This document shows positions 26,545 through 38,885 of a stretch of 56,972 nt of DNA, one piece after another; positions within the stretch are counted from its first letter, which is position 1, and the number at the start of each line of letters is the position of its first letter. The notes below the pieces were generated by a model. It saw only the letters and a program-made list of their open reading frames with translations. It did not search any database and was not told the origin of the DNA. Position numbers and translations under genes: made by a program. The stretch is from Klebsiella pneumoniae (lineage in GTDB: Bacteria; Myxococcota_A; UBA796; SXON01). The stretch is taken from the NCBI GenBank assembly GCA_945861635.1, contig CAMAWH010000032.1:1-56972 (forward strand). Direction: 5' to 3'.

Positions 26545-26898
26545 GTGCCGGAGTGCGGCGAGGCCGATCTTCTCTCTGCCGGGCTGCGCATTCAGGAAGA
26601 CTGGCCCAGCGCGGGCACCGCGCTCGCCGCCCGCGGACGATCGGGTCGAGGGCAGCAGTGTGACGGAGGTGGATGCCTCGGGTTGCAACGACATCAACGA
26701 GGCCGACCTCCGCGATGTCGTCGGGACCGTTAAACATGGTCGCGCCTGGGCCACCCACATCTGGTTCGATCGGGAGTGTCGGCCCCCGTGTTTGCGGTAG
26801 AAGATCCCTGGCATCGCTGGGACAACGCCGCGGATCGCATGTCCGTCGATACCCGCGCCTTCGTCTATCCCGACGGTGAGGCGTGCTCGTGTGAGTGA
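26545..26898 (+). pseudogene. degenerate plus-strand coding remnant
   Basis: Three plus-strand frames in turn give protein-like stretches: ADLLSAGLRIQEDWPSAG, then SSVTEVDASGCNDINEADL continuing to HIWFDREC, then WDNAADRMSVDTRAFVYPDG ending EACSCE and a stop near 26898. Frameshifts or stops separate them, so this looks like a broken Cys-containing secreted protein gene. No family was recognised and it overlaps the antisense small gene at 26174 only marginally. Confidence 0.3.
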
Positions 26899-26943
26899 GG
26901 CACGCCCGTGACGAAAAAAGCGCCCGCGCGGCACGACGCCTAC

Positions 26944-29016
26944 CTACTTCAATTCAGACCACAAAAAAGCATACGAGAGCCCCCACATCGTGGCTTTTTG
27001 CTCACTGGTGGACGCGCCGCCGTGGCCGCCTTCCACGTCCTCCCAGAGCAGTGCCGACTTGCCCTCGGACAACATCTTCGCGGCCATTTTGCGCGCGTGG
27101 CCAGGGTGTACGCGGTCGTCTCGCGTGGACGTCGTGAACAAGACGGGCGGCGACTTTCGCCCCGGCCGTAAGAGTTGATACGGCGAAAATGTCTGAATGT
27201 ACTTCCACTGTTCCGGGTCATCCGGATCCCCGTATTCGTCCATCCACGACGCACCGGCCAGGAGGTGCGAGTATCGTTTCATGTCCAGAAGCGGAACCTG
27301 GCAGACGATGGCGCCAAACAGCTCCGGGTATTGCGTCATCATGTTGCCCATCAACAGCCCGCCGTTGCTGCCCCCCATCGCGCCGAGGTGCTCTGCGCTC
27401 GTGACCTTCCGGGAAGCGAGATCCATCGCAACAGCCGCAAAATCCTCGTAGACGAGGTTGCGATTCTGCTTGATGACGGAAGTGTGCCACGCCGGGCCAA
27501 ACTCACCGCCACCGCGGATGTTCGCGAGTACGTAGACCCCGCCGCGCTCCAGCCATCCAGAGCCGATGATGCCGTTGTAGCTGGGAAGTAGCGACACTTC
27601 GAAGCCACCGTATCCGTACAACAACGTCGGGTTCGTTCCGTCCAACCTCAGCCCCTTTTTGGCCACCTCGAAGTAGGGGATTGGGGTGCCGTCCTTCGAT
27701 CTGGTCGTATGCTGGGTGATTTCCAGCCCTTTTGCGTTGTACAACGCCGGCAGGGACTTGAGGAGCGTCGGGGTTCCGCCAGCAGCGGAGCCAAGCATCA
27801 ATTGGGATGGCGTGACAAAGTCGGTGCTGGTGATGAACAGGTCTTCGCTGTGCTCTGAGTCCACTGGGGTTACGCCGATGTTCCCGAACGCGGGAAGGCC
27901 CGCCATGGGCGCGACCTGCCAGGTTCCAGATGTGTGATTCGCAAGAAATACCCTGCTTTTCACATTGTCGAGGGTGGTGATCACGACGTGTGCGGGCGTG
28001 ACGTCGTAGCCATGGAGTGCCGTCGTAGGGGTCGGCGTGAACAGCACCTCGAAATTTCGCTTGCCAGCCATGAAGTCGTCGAATTTCGTCACCAGCAGCG
28101 ACCCGCCAGACCAGGTTGTTCCGCCGGCCGCCCAGTCGGTCCGCAGCTCCACGAACAGCCATTCCCGAAACACCGAGGGCGTTGCATCATCGGGCACGGC
28201 AATGTGGGTGAACAGACCCCCTTGCGACACATAGGTGCGATTGGTGAAAAAGGTGGGCGACCGCGTCACAAAGTGTCGTACAAAGCCCGGGTCATGCGTC
28301 GACCACGCGCCCGCCGAAACGTCTGTTACCGGCGCCGAAAATACCACCGGAGCGTCCAAAAGCGCCGTGCCTCGATCCCAGATCCGGGCTTCCCGCGGGT
28401 AGCCGGAAGTGGTCAGCGACCCGGCTCCGGTGTCGGTCGTCACCCAGAGCTTATCCGCGGTAATCCAGCCGACATCGCTTTTGGCCTCGGGCAGACTGTA
28501 GCCATCCTTGACCCAAGTCTTCGTCGTGAGGTTGAACTCCCGCTTCACGTCCGCGTCCGAGCCCCCGGGAGACAACCCGATCAAGCAGTGGACGTATTCG
28601 GGTTCGAGGCAACTCGCCCCGTGCCACACCCACGGGACCCCTTCGGCCTTGTCGAGCGCATCGAGGTCGAGCACGACTTCCCAGGTCGGCGCAGCCTTTT
28701 TATACTCGGCCAGGGAGGTTCGCCTCCAGATGCCCCGCACGTGGTCCTTGTCCTGCCAGAAATTGTAGTATGACTCGCCCATCTTCGTGACGTAGGGAAT
28801 GCGGGCGTCGGAATCGAGCACCGCCTTGAATTTGTCGTGAAGCTTCTTGTAGGTCGCGTCCTGCAGTTTGCCGGTGCTCTCCTTGTTGCGCTCGGTCACC
28901 CATGCCAACGATTTTTCGCTGGTCACGTCCTCCAGATACGCAAAGGGGTCGTCGGATTCGGGAGGTTCCGCGTGAGCGAGCGGGCAGGGGAGCGTGAGGG
29001 CGAGGAAAAGGAGCAT
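26944..29016 (-). CDS. prolyl oligopeptidase family serine peptidase (S9A)
   Basis: A 690-residue exported peptidase. After the signal peptide (MLLFLALTLPCPLAHA) an N-terminal DPFAYLEDV and W motif begin the beta-propeller of S9A enzymes. The catalytic domain near the C-terminus has YGGFEVSLLPSYN, the nucleophile elbow GGSNGGLLMG with Ser, a DDRVHPGHARKM Asp loop and GGHGGAS with the base His. The triad is therefore complete. Length is typical of prolyl oligopeptidases (about 700). It cleaves small Pro-containing peptides. It is downstream of parE on the same strand with a 42-bp gap. Confidence 0.9.
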   Translation of the reverse strand: MLLFLALTLPCPLAHAEPPESDDPFAYLEDVTSEKSLAWVTERNKESTGKLQDATYKKLHDKFKAVLDSDARIPYVTKMGESYYNFWQDKDHVRGIWRRTSLAEYKKAAPTWEVVLDLDALDKAEGVPWVWHGASCLEPEYVHCLIGLSPGGSDADVKREFNLTTKTWVKDGYSLPEAKSDVGWITADKLWVTTDTGAGSLTTSGYPREARIWDRGTALLDAPVVFSAPVTDVSAGAWSTHDPGFVRHFVTRSPTFFTNRTYVSQGGLFTHIAVPDDATPSVFREWLFVELRTDWAAGGTTWSGGSLLVTKFDDFMAGKRNFEVLFTPTPTTALHGYDVTPAHVVITTLDNVKSRVFLANHTSGTWQVAPMAGLPAFGNIGVTPVDSEHSEDLFITSTDFVTPSQLMLGSAAGGTPTLLKSLPALYNAKGLEITQHTTRSKDGTPIPYFEVAKKGLRLDGTNPTLLYGYGGFEVSLLPSYNGIIGSGWLERGGVYVLANIRGGGEFGPAWHTSVIKQNRNLVYEDFAAVAMDLASRKVTSAEHLGAMGGSNGGLLMGNMMTQYPELFGAIVCQVPLLDMKRYSHLLAGASWMDEYGDPDDPEQWKYIQTFSPYQLLRPGRKSPPVLFTTSTRDDRVHPGHARKMAAKMLSEGKSALLWEDVEGGHGGASTSEQKATMWGLSYAFLWSELK

Positions 29017-29058
29017 TGCGGGTCCCGGGGGGAACCCGCCACTTATCCGGTGGGCGGC

Positions 29059-33308
<4,250 letters not shown>

Positions 33309-33373
33309 CGGTGGGGGCGGGCGGGGTTGAGGGAGCGGGATCGGGGCGGGCGGCGGTTATAGCACGGTGCCGC

Positions 33374-34240
33374 ATGGAGAACATCGCCCACAGCCTGCTT
33401 GGTGCACGAATCGCGGATCTGGGGTGGAAAGAGCGGATGGGCCCGCGGGCGACGTGGATCGGGGTGATCGCGGCGAACCTGCCGGACGGTGACCTCCTCT
33501 ATTCGCTGGTGGATGCCGATCGCGGGCGCTGGTACCACCGCGGGCTCACGCATTCGTTTTTCGGGTGGCCGATCATGGCGCTCCTCGGTGCTGCCGTGTC
33601 ACGACGAGTGCTCGGGCAGGGTTCGTATCGCGACCATCTCGGATTGTGGGCGGCGTGCCTGCTCTCCCACGCGATGTTGGATTGGCCGACGACGTGGGGA
33701 ACGCTGCTGTTCTTCCCGGTGTCGGACGTACGATTTTCGCTGGACTGGATCTTCATCGTGGACCCGATGTTCTGGGCGATCCTGGGCGGGCTCGCGTGGC
33801 GACGGCGCGGGGTTGCACGGGGCGCGATTCCCATCGCGATCCTGGCCGGGTGGATGCTGTTCGGGGGGATGATGAAGCAGCAGGCGATCGCGCAAGCGCC
33901 GGAGAAGGTCGAGGCGTGGCCCGCCCCGCTGGCGCCAGTGTTCTGGACGGCCGTGCACACCGACTCCCTTACGACGCGGCGATACTTTCTGACGCCGTGG
34001 TCGTCTACCCCTGCCGGAAGTTGGCCGACGCCTGCCGGGGCGAACGTGGATGTCGTTCGCCGGACCCGCCGCGGCGAGCGGTGGTTCTGGATGGCGAACG
34101 CACCCGTCCTGCGCGGCGAGGGGAGGGATGGCAGTGTGACGCTCTCCGACCTGGCCTACACGAGTTGGGTGGACCCCGACACGTTCCGGTTCACCGTGAC
34201 GCTGATGCCGGACGGGAGTGAACGTGCCGACGGGGAATGA
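33374..34240 (+). CDS. YdjM/DUF457-type membrane-bound metal-dependent hydrolase
   Basis: A 288-residue membrane protein starting at ATG 33374 (MENIAHSLLGARI). The His and Asp-rich motifs MENIAHSLLGA, ANLPDGDLL and HRGLTHSFFG, with LLSHAMLDW, match the LexA-regulated YdjM/DUF457 family, whose conserved His/Asp probably bind metal. About four transmembrane segments lie in the first 185 residues, followed by a soluble beta-rich C-terminal part. The substrate is unknown. The frame from 33311 is longer but not supported. Confidence 0.8.
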   Translation: MENIAHSLLGARIADLGWKERMGPRATWIGVIAANLPDGDLLYSLVDADRGRWYHRGLTHSFFGWPIMALLGAAVSRRVLGQGSYRDHLGLWAACLLSHAMLDWPTTWGTLLFFPVSDVRFSLDWIFIVDPMFWAILGGLAWRRRGVARGAIPIAILAGWMLFGGMMKQQAIAQAPEKVEAWPAPLAPVFWTAVHTDSLTTRRYFLTPWSSTPAGSWPTPAGANVDVVRRTRRGERWFWMANAPVLRGEGRDGSVTLSDLAYTSWVDPDTFRFTVTLMPDGSERADGE

Positions 34241-34301
34241 CGCTTGAGAACGGGGATTGCCTGCTGGCCGAGAATGGAGTAGCGGGGCTGCTGGAGCACC
34301 G

Positions 34302-34757
34302 ATGCCAACGTCCAAAGTCCGCCCCGCGCGCTCCGCCGTGAAGGCCCGCAGACCTGCGTCTCTACCCAAGTCCGAGGGGGATGCCGGCGTGCAGGCCTAC
34401 ATCGCCAGCATGGAGCCGTGGCAGGCCGCCATGGCCGCGCGTGTCGATGCGCTCGTCGTGAAGCACGTGCCCGGCGTTCGGAAGGCCGTGCGGTGGCACT
34501 GCCCGACGTACGGCGTCGAGGGTCAGGGCTGGTTCCTGGCCTTCGCGGCCTTCCAGTACCACGTCAAGTTCAGCTTCTTCAAGGGAGCTTCGCTCGAGCC
34601 CGCTCCACCCATCGGCGCATTCAGGGACGTGCGCTCAATGGATCTGCTTGAGTCGGATGCCCTCGACGAGAAGCAGATGGCGAAGTGGATCGAGCAGGCG
34701 GCCTCCATTCCCGGTTGGGACGGCGGATCTCCGCGTCACGGCGGATCGCCGCTGTAG
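34302..34757 (+). CDS. DUF1801-family protein
   Basis: A 151-residue protein from ATG 34302. After a basic tail, residues of about 24-130 carry the DUF1801 pattern: VQAYIASMEPWQAAMAARVD, RKAVRWHCPTYG, WFLAFAAFQYHVKFSFFKG and a Lys-Trp near the end. Members are small cytosolic proteins of unknown reaction, common in Actinobacteria and Myxococcota. It lies 61 bp downstream of the DUF457-type gene, so the two may be co-transcribed. Confidence 0.8.
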   Translation: MPTSKVRPARSAVKARRPASLPKSEGDAGVQAYIASMEPWQAAMAARVDALVVKHVPGVRKAVRWHCPTYGVEGQGWFLAFAAFQYHVKFSFFKGASLEPAPPIGAFRDVRSMDLLESDALDEKQMAKWIEQAASIPGWDGGSPRHGGSPL

Positions 34758-34872
34758 GGCATGGCACGAGAAAGCCCTCCCCCGGAGAGCCAACCGGAAG
34801 ACTTGCAGGCCTATGGGAAGGGAAATACGCTCCCAATGTTTCGGGCGACCCTGCCCCGACGACGAGGGCACA

Positions 34873-35395
34873 ATGCGTGTGACGCACGCGAAACTGTTCG
34901 ATAATCTGGAGCGCCACTCCACTTGGAGGAACGTCGCCCTCGCCCTCGCAGGCATGGGCCTGTCGAATCTCGCGTTGGGGACATACGTGCTCCCCAACAT
35001 TCAGGCGAGGCGGCCGGAAGCCCTGGAGGCTGGGCTTCGTAAGGCTCCCCTACGCGCTGGATTTCGTGATTCCGCTGGCGTTCGCGGTCTGCTTCCTCTG
35101 CCTGACTGGCAAGATGCTGCGGTATCTGGACGTGAGGGAGGGCGGCGGGCGGGCTGCCCTGCTGGTGTCGTTCGCCGCCCTCCCGTTCGACTACATGGAT
35201 AACGCGCTGAGCCTGTTGCTCCTCAGCCAGTACCAGGACGGCCAGGTCTTCCCCACCCTGGCGCGCGGGGCCGGCATCACGACGGCCGCCAAATTTCTCG
35301 GCCTTGCCTGCACGGGCCTGACGATGGTGGCCGTGCTGCTTCGGACTGTGACGAAGTTCATCACTCAGAAGACGGGCGGTCCGCGCGGGGCGTGA
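34873..35395 (+). pseudogene. small membrane protein gene with internal frameshift
   Basis: ATG 34873 opens RVTHAKLFDNLERHSTWRNV and a membrane helix (ALALAGMGLSNLALGTYVL). Near 35,030 the frame must change to continue as VRLPYALDFVIPLAFAVCFL, followed by three more membrane helices ending ITQKTGGPRGA at 35395. The two halves together make about 170 residues with four helices, which looks like one ancestral gene. Either a true frameshift or a sequencing error splits it. No family recognised. It is the last core gene before the cassette array. Confidence 0.6.
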
Positions 35396-35460
35396 CCGGA
35401 CGGATCGCCGTGCCCGCCGCACGGAACGACACCTTCGCCCAAGCCCTCGCGCAGGCTATG

Positions 35461-35632
35461 GCGGGAGGGCCGAGTCTTCGAGGGCATGTCGTGTCCCAGT
35501 ATCGCTGCTCGAACCTACCACAAGCCCGATAACGCATACCCCGAGGAGGTTGCGACGACGGGTGTCCGTTTTCGGGCGAGCCACCACGCTTGTCGGCGAT
35601 ACTCGGGTTTACCGCTGTCGGCCGAGTTATCT
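35461..35632. repeat. attC-like site 0 (left boundary, R''-less)
   Basis: Right box GTTATCT at 35626-35632. The central inverted repeat (CCAGTATCGC near 35,495 with GGCGATACT near 35,595) and the GCTGTCGGCCGAG right arm are intact, but the left R''/L'' part found in other sites is replaced by unrelated sequence. This is consistent with a dead or boundary site. Confidence 0.7.
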
Positions 35633-35692
35633 GGAGGCCGCTGGCGAGGACGCCCGCCCGCATGCCCAGAAAGCCTACTTTCCCGGCCATCT

Positions 35693-35884
35693 CTACGACG
35701 GTCGCGCTGTCTCGGCTGACGGGCAACTGTTCTCGCTCGCGCCGACTTCTCGCGTTCGGTTTGGGTGCACGAAGTCGTCGATACGATAGCTCGCGCCGCC
35801 CTCGGGGTAAGGGTTCTTACAGCGATTCGTGACGTTGGTGCATGATCCACGAAGGGCGATCTCGCCCTTCGTGGAGGTCGTCAT
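35693..35884 (-). CDS. possible small Cys-containing ORF divergent from the recombinase
   Basis: A 63-residue minus-strand frame starts inside the palindrome at 35847-35874 region (ATG 35884, MTTSTKGEIALRG) and reads CTNVTNRCKNPYPEGGASYR to the stop. Composition is better than surrounding shadows and it has four Cys, but no family, Shine-Dalgarno or second line of evidence supports it. Confidence 0.2.
   Translation of the reverse strand: MTTSTKGEIALRGSCTNVTNRCKNPYPEGGASYRIDDFVHPNRTREVGASENSCPSAETARPS
35847..35874. promoter_or_regulatory. 28-bp perfect palindrome over the recombinase ribosome-binding site
   Basis: Two 13-bp arms (35847-35859 and 35862-35874) are perfect inverted repeats around a TC centre. 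The right arm ends at the first GG of the GGAGG Shine-Dalgarno (35873-35877) for the ATG at 35883. As RNA, the hairpin would partly sequester the ribosome-binding site; as DNA it could be an operator or a recombinase binding site. Confidence 0.75.
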
Positions 35885-35956
35885 GGATCGGATCACCGCT
35901 CGGTTAGTAGAAGAGTTATCATTGCGAATGTTTCTCGGCATACCTCGACGGCATAC

Positions 35957-36715
35957 GTGCGCGTGGCGCGTAGCTTCGCGGAATTTCTTGGCCGGTCCGC
36001 GCCGGATGCGAACGCGGCCGACGTTCGGCGGTTTTTGCTGACGGGGCTTGGGGCTCGACCGCGCTCGGCGAGCGACCGTAAGATGCACCTTGCTGGGTTG
36101 AAGTTACTGTTTCGGCACGTGCTTGGTCGGGCCGACGTCGTCGCGGACATCCCGTACCCACATGTGCCAGCGCGTGCACCCCGCGTGCCGAGTAGGGCGG
36201 AGATCCGGGCGTTGTTCGACGCTGTGCCGACACCGATGTACCGTACGTTGTTTATCGTTTGTTACGCAACTGGGCTCCGGATCTCCGAGGCGTGCTCGCT
36301 GCAGGTGGGCGACATCGATGCGCGGGCTGGCGTTCTGTGGGTCCGCGGCGGCAAGGGGGCGAAGGACCGGGCGACTGTGTTGTCGCCTCGGTTGTTGGGG
36401 ATACTCCGGGCTTACTGGCGCGAAACACGGCCACCACATCCGGGGATGTTCCCGGGCGGCATTGTGGGGCGCCCCGTGATTCCGCGCTCGGTTTCACGGG
36501 CCGTGTCGATCGCTTCGGCGCGCGCCGGACTGAGTCCCCCGGTGACGTGCCACCAACTTCGACATGCATTTGCGACACACCTGCTCGCCGCAGGAACGGA
36601 CTTGCGGACGCTGCAATCGATGTTGGGTCACGCTAACCTGCGCACGACCGGCCGGTATTTGACGATTGGCACGGAGCATTTGCAGCGTGTGCCGAGCCTG
36701 TTGGATGCGCTATAG
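35957..36715 (+). CDS. tyrosine recombinase, IS91-companion-like, with 5' frameshift
   Basis: A 252-residue tyrosine recombinase. All six catalytic residues are visible: Arg in GLRISEACSL, Lys in GGKGAKDR, His and Arg in HQLRHAFATH, His in LGHANL and Tyr in RYLTI. It resembles the tyrosine recombinases that accompany IS91/ISCR elements and lacks the extra 35-40-residue insertion between the Lys and HxxR motifs that defines IntI. From GTG 35957 the N-terminal helix is missing. A GGAGG-led ATG at 35883 encodes MDRITARLVEELSLR in another frame; joining it near 35,928 would need a -1 shift to reach VSRHTSTAYVRVARSF. It is therefore either an N-truncated functional protein or a frameshifted gene. 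It lies between attC-like sites 0 and 1. Confidence 0.8.
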   Translation: MRVARSFAEFLGRSAPDANAADVRRFLLTGLGARPRSASDRKMHLAGLKLLFRHVLGRADVVADIPYPHVPARAPRVPSRAEIRALFDAVPTPMYRTLFIVCYATGLRISEACSLQVGDIDARAGVLWVRGGKGAKDRATVLSPRLLGILRAYWRETRPPHPGMFPGGIVGRPVIPRSVSRAVSIASARAGLSPPVTCHQLRHAFATHLLAAGTDLRTLQSMLGHANLRTTGRYLTIGTEHLQRVPSLLDAL

Positions 36716-37187
36716 CGCTCGATGACGACCGGGCAGGTAGCACCACCGCGCCAACCCGGATCCGCGACCCAGGCCAACCGCTGCGCCTTTTCCCGAACTG
36801 TGTCGCACGTGAACGAGCACCGGCCGTCCACGCCATCAAGGTCGTCATCGACGCCTGGCCACGAACCCGCAGTCGCTGCGCGGGTGCGCTGGCGGCCCAG
36901 GCGGTGACGACGACCGCCACCTTGCTCGCGTTGATGCCCCCCGCTGGTGCGGGGCGCACGGTCACCCCGCACGAGTTGGTGACACCAGTTGGCTCAGTTC
37001 GTACGAAGACGTGAGGTTGGACGCGTTCGTTTGTGCGGGTGGCAAGCCGCCGACGGTCGCCGTGGCTCTATCCGAGGCAACGTCCATGCTGCACCCGAAT
37101 CAGCGGGTGGCTGAGGAATTCGGCGAAAGTTGAAGATTCGTGGCGTGTTGGCCGTCCTTGCCGAACACGGGGTATACTTCCGGCAAG
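36716..37187. other. gap between recombinase and DUF433 gene, no clear gene
   Basis: No ORF with coding composition. A plus-strand stretch near 37,000-37,132 reads like a protein tail (YEDVRLDAFVCAGGKPPTV, then ATSMLHPNQRVAEEFGES, stop at 37132) but has no start, so it may be a remnant. A TATACT box at about 37,172-37,177 lies 11 bp before the DUF433 start. No HUH/IS91 transposase motif was seen. Confidence 0.35.
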
Positions 37188-37424
37188 ATGTACACCGCCG
37201 CCCAAACCCGAATCACCCACGACACGGAAGTCATGGGCGGCAAACCGTGCATCCGTGGCTTGCGGGTGACGGTGGGGACGGTCGTAGGCCTGCTCGCCTC
37301 GGGGCACTCGGTCGACCGAATCCTGACGCTCTACCCGTATCTGGAGCGCGAAGACATCCTCGCCGCCCTCTCGTACGCCGCGTGGCGGGTCGAAGAGGTT
37401 GAGGTCCCGCTACGGGCATCGTGA
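37188..37424 (+). CDS. DUF433 antitoxin-like protein
   Basis: A 78-residue protein from ATG 37188. DUF433 motifs are clear: ITHDTEVMGGKPCIRGLRV followed by TVGTVVGLLASGHSVDRIL and LEREDILAALSYAAWR. These small winged-helix-like proteins are paired with DUF5615 PIN-like proteins in a type II toxin-antitoxin arrangement. The stop overlaps the GTG of the next gene (GTGA), as expected for antitoxin-first coupling. Within the same cassette-like unit as the recombinase. Confidence 0.9.
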   Translation: MYTAAQTRITHDTEVMGGKPCIRGLRVTVGTVVGLLASGHSVDRILTLYPYLEREDILAALSYAAWRVEEVEVPLRAS

Positions 37425-37807
37425 AGCTTCTGATCGATATGAACCTCACCCCGGAGTGGGTGCCGTTTCTAGTTGCGGCGGGGATCGACGCGGTCCACTG
37501 GTCAACCATCGGTGAAGGCTGGGCGAAGGACCAAGTGTTGATGGAGTGGGCGGCGTCCGAGGGCCGGGTGGTATTCACCAACGACCTCGATTTCGGCACG
37601 CTGTTGGCCACCACCGGCGCAAGCGGTCCGAGCGTCGTGCAGGTTCGTGCCCTGGACTTGGTGCCGAAAGCGATCGGCGACGACGTGGTCCGGCTTCTCC
37701 GGGACCACGCGGAGGCGCTGGCCGGGGGTGCGATCGTGACCCTCGATGAGTCGAGGACCCGCGTTCGGGTCCTGCCTATCGGACGGAGCGTGCCGCCGAG
37801 GACCTGA
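37421..37807 (+). CDS. DUF5615 PIN-like toxin
   Basis: A 128-residue PIN-like protein starting at GTG 37421 (overlaps the DUF433 stop). MKLLIDMNLTPEW begins the domain with the first acidic residue; GIDAVHWS, RVVFTNDLDFGTLL and LRDHAEALAGGAIVTLDESR hold the other acidic and Thr/Ser motifs. DUF5615 proteins are predicted RNases partnered with DUF433. It ends 59 bp before attC-like site 1. Confidence 0.9.
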   Translation: MKLLIDMNLTPEWVPFLVAAGIDAVHWSTIGEGWAKDQVLMEWAASEGRVVFTNDLDFGTLLATTGASGPSVVQVRALDLVPKAIGDDVVRLLRDHAEALAGGAIVTLDESRTRVRVLPIGRSVPPRT

Positions 37808-37866
37808 CGCTCTGCGTGCAGGGCATACCGAGGGTTCGCACGGCAATGCCGGTGATCGCCGCTTTC

Positions 37867-38014
37867 AGATAACGCACAGACGACGGCGGACGCGTCGTGT
37901 CCCGAGTCTTCGAGGGCATGTCGCGTCGCGAGTAGCGCCGTTGTTGGAGGCGTTCGCAGCGCGGCGAGGTTGGGAAGGCGCTACTCGGGCTTGCCGTGGT
38001 CGGCCAAGTTATGC
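37867..38014. repeat. attC-like site 1
   Basis: Left box AGATAAC (37867-37873), right box GTTATGC (38008-38014), 148 bp. The central inverted repeat is GAGTAGCGCC/GGCGCTACTC. Left arm AACGCACAGACGACGGCGGA, right arm GTGGTCGGCCAAG. Confidence 0.8.
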
Positions 38015-38056
38015 GATGTTGTCCCCAAACCAGCGTTTTCGTCGAGCCACTGAATT

Positions 38057-38380
38057 TCAGGGTTCGTCATCGTCCAATACCCTTTCCAGCGACAGCGGGG
38101 CTTGCCGCCCATGACGAACGGTGAGGACGGTCACCCGTGGAATGGACGAATCAAACAGGTAGAACACCCGATACTTGTCGAAGTGCATGACACGAACGTT
38201 GTCGGTCGGGGACCCCGGAAAAACGATACCCATCTGTGGATGTTCGGCCAGCACTGCGACTCGGTCGAATAACGAGGTGATCGTGCGGAACGCCAAGGCC
38301 GGATCGCGTTCGGCGATGAAGTCGCCAATCTCGATCATCCGGAGCTTCGCGCGGTCAGACCAGAATAGTTCGACGCTCAC
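38057..38380 (-). CDS. RelE/ParE-family toxin
   Basis: A 107-residue toxin with MSVELFWSDRAKLRMIEIGD, FDRVAVLAEHPQMGI and RVFYLFDSSIPRVTVLTVRHG, the RelE/ParE pattern. RelE-type toxins cut mRNA on the ribosome; ParE-type toxins inhibit gyrase, and this sequence does not decide which. It starts at ATG 38380 overlapping the stop of the Phd-type antitoxin (ATGA). Cassette 2, minus strand. Confidence 0.9.
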   Translation of the reverse strand: MSVELFWSDRAKLRMIEIGDFIAERDPALAFRTITSLFDRVAVLAEHPQMGIVFPGSPTDNVRVMHFDKYRVFYLFDSSIPRVTVLTVRHGRQAPLSLERVLDDDEP

Positions 38381-38664
38381 GCGCGGTATCGCGCCAAGAT
38401 TTCGGCCTTGGCCTGATCATGGGGCGTGACGCGCCCCTCCCGCGCGTCTTCTAGGCCAGCGTGAAGGTCCCGAAGGAGTTCGTTCTCGTCGACGAGCGCT
38501 TGGTACGACGCGACGTCGAGCAGCACCGCCGCGCTACGTCCGTTTTGGGTAAGGACCAGTGGCCGACCCGTTTCGCGAAGTCGCCGCAGCGAATCCGCCG
38601 TGTTGGCGCGGAAGTCGGAAACGGGTTGGATGTCGTCTTGGAGGTTGATCGGGGGGTTGGACAT
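38377..38664 (-). CDS. Phd/YefM-family antitoxin
   Basis: A 95-residue antitoxin from ATG 38664 (MSNPPINLQDDI); the longer frame to 38814 is not coding-like. Phd/YefM motifs are DFRANTADSLRRLRETGRPL, VLTQNGRSAAVLLDVASYQA and an acidic C-terminal helix. It binds its own operator and neutralises the downstream toxin. Confidence 0.9.
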   Translation of the reverse strand: MSNPPINLQDDIQPVSDFRANTADSLRRLRETGRPLVLTQNGRSAAVLLDVASYQALVDENELLRDLHAGLEDAREGRVTPHDQAKAEILARYRA

Positions 38665-38885
38665 GAGTACAGAATAACGTACGGTAGGGCGACCGGCTAC
38701 TTCAAAAACCGACCTCGTGGGGTGCAGCGGCGAAAAACGCAGGGTCGGCGATGTCGGCCCGGCCGCACTCGACGCTTTGTGGATCTGTCGCCGGAAAGAG
38801 TAGCGCGACCGCACACCGGCAAGGACGGGGATGGTCGACCACCGAGCGCGGTGGATCGTTTAACGGGGCGAGGCTACAAGTCGGA

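Noticed and set aside
35915..35935. Programmed -1 frameshift site in the recombinase
   Set aside because: No slippery heptamer of the X-XXY-YYZ type and no downstream pseudoknot recognised, so mutation or error is simpler.
35883..36715. Canonical integron integrase IntI
   Set aside because: The insertion between the Lys and HxxR motifs that is typical of IntI is missing; general similarity is to IS91-companion recombinases.
36716..37187. IS91-type HUH transposase downstream of the recombinase
   Set aside because: No HUH or Cys-zinc motif seen; only a fragment of unclear frame.
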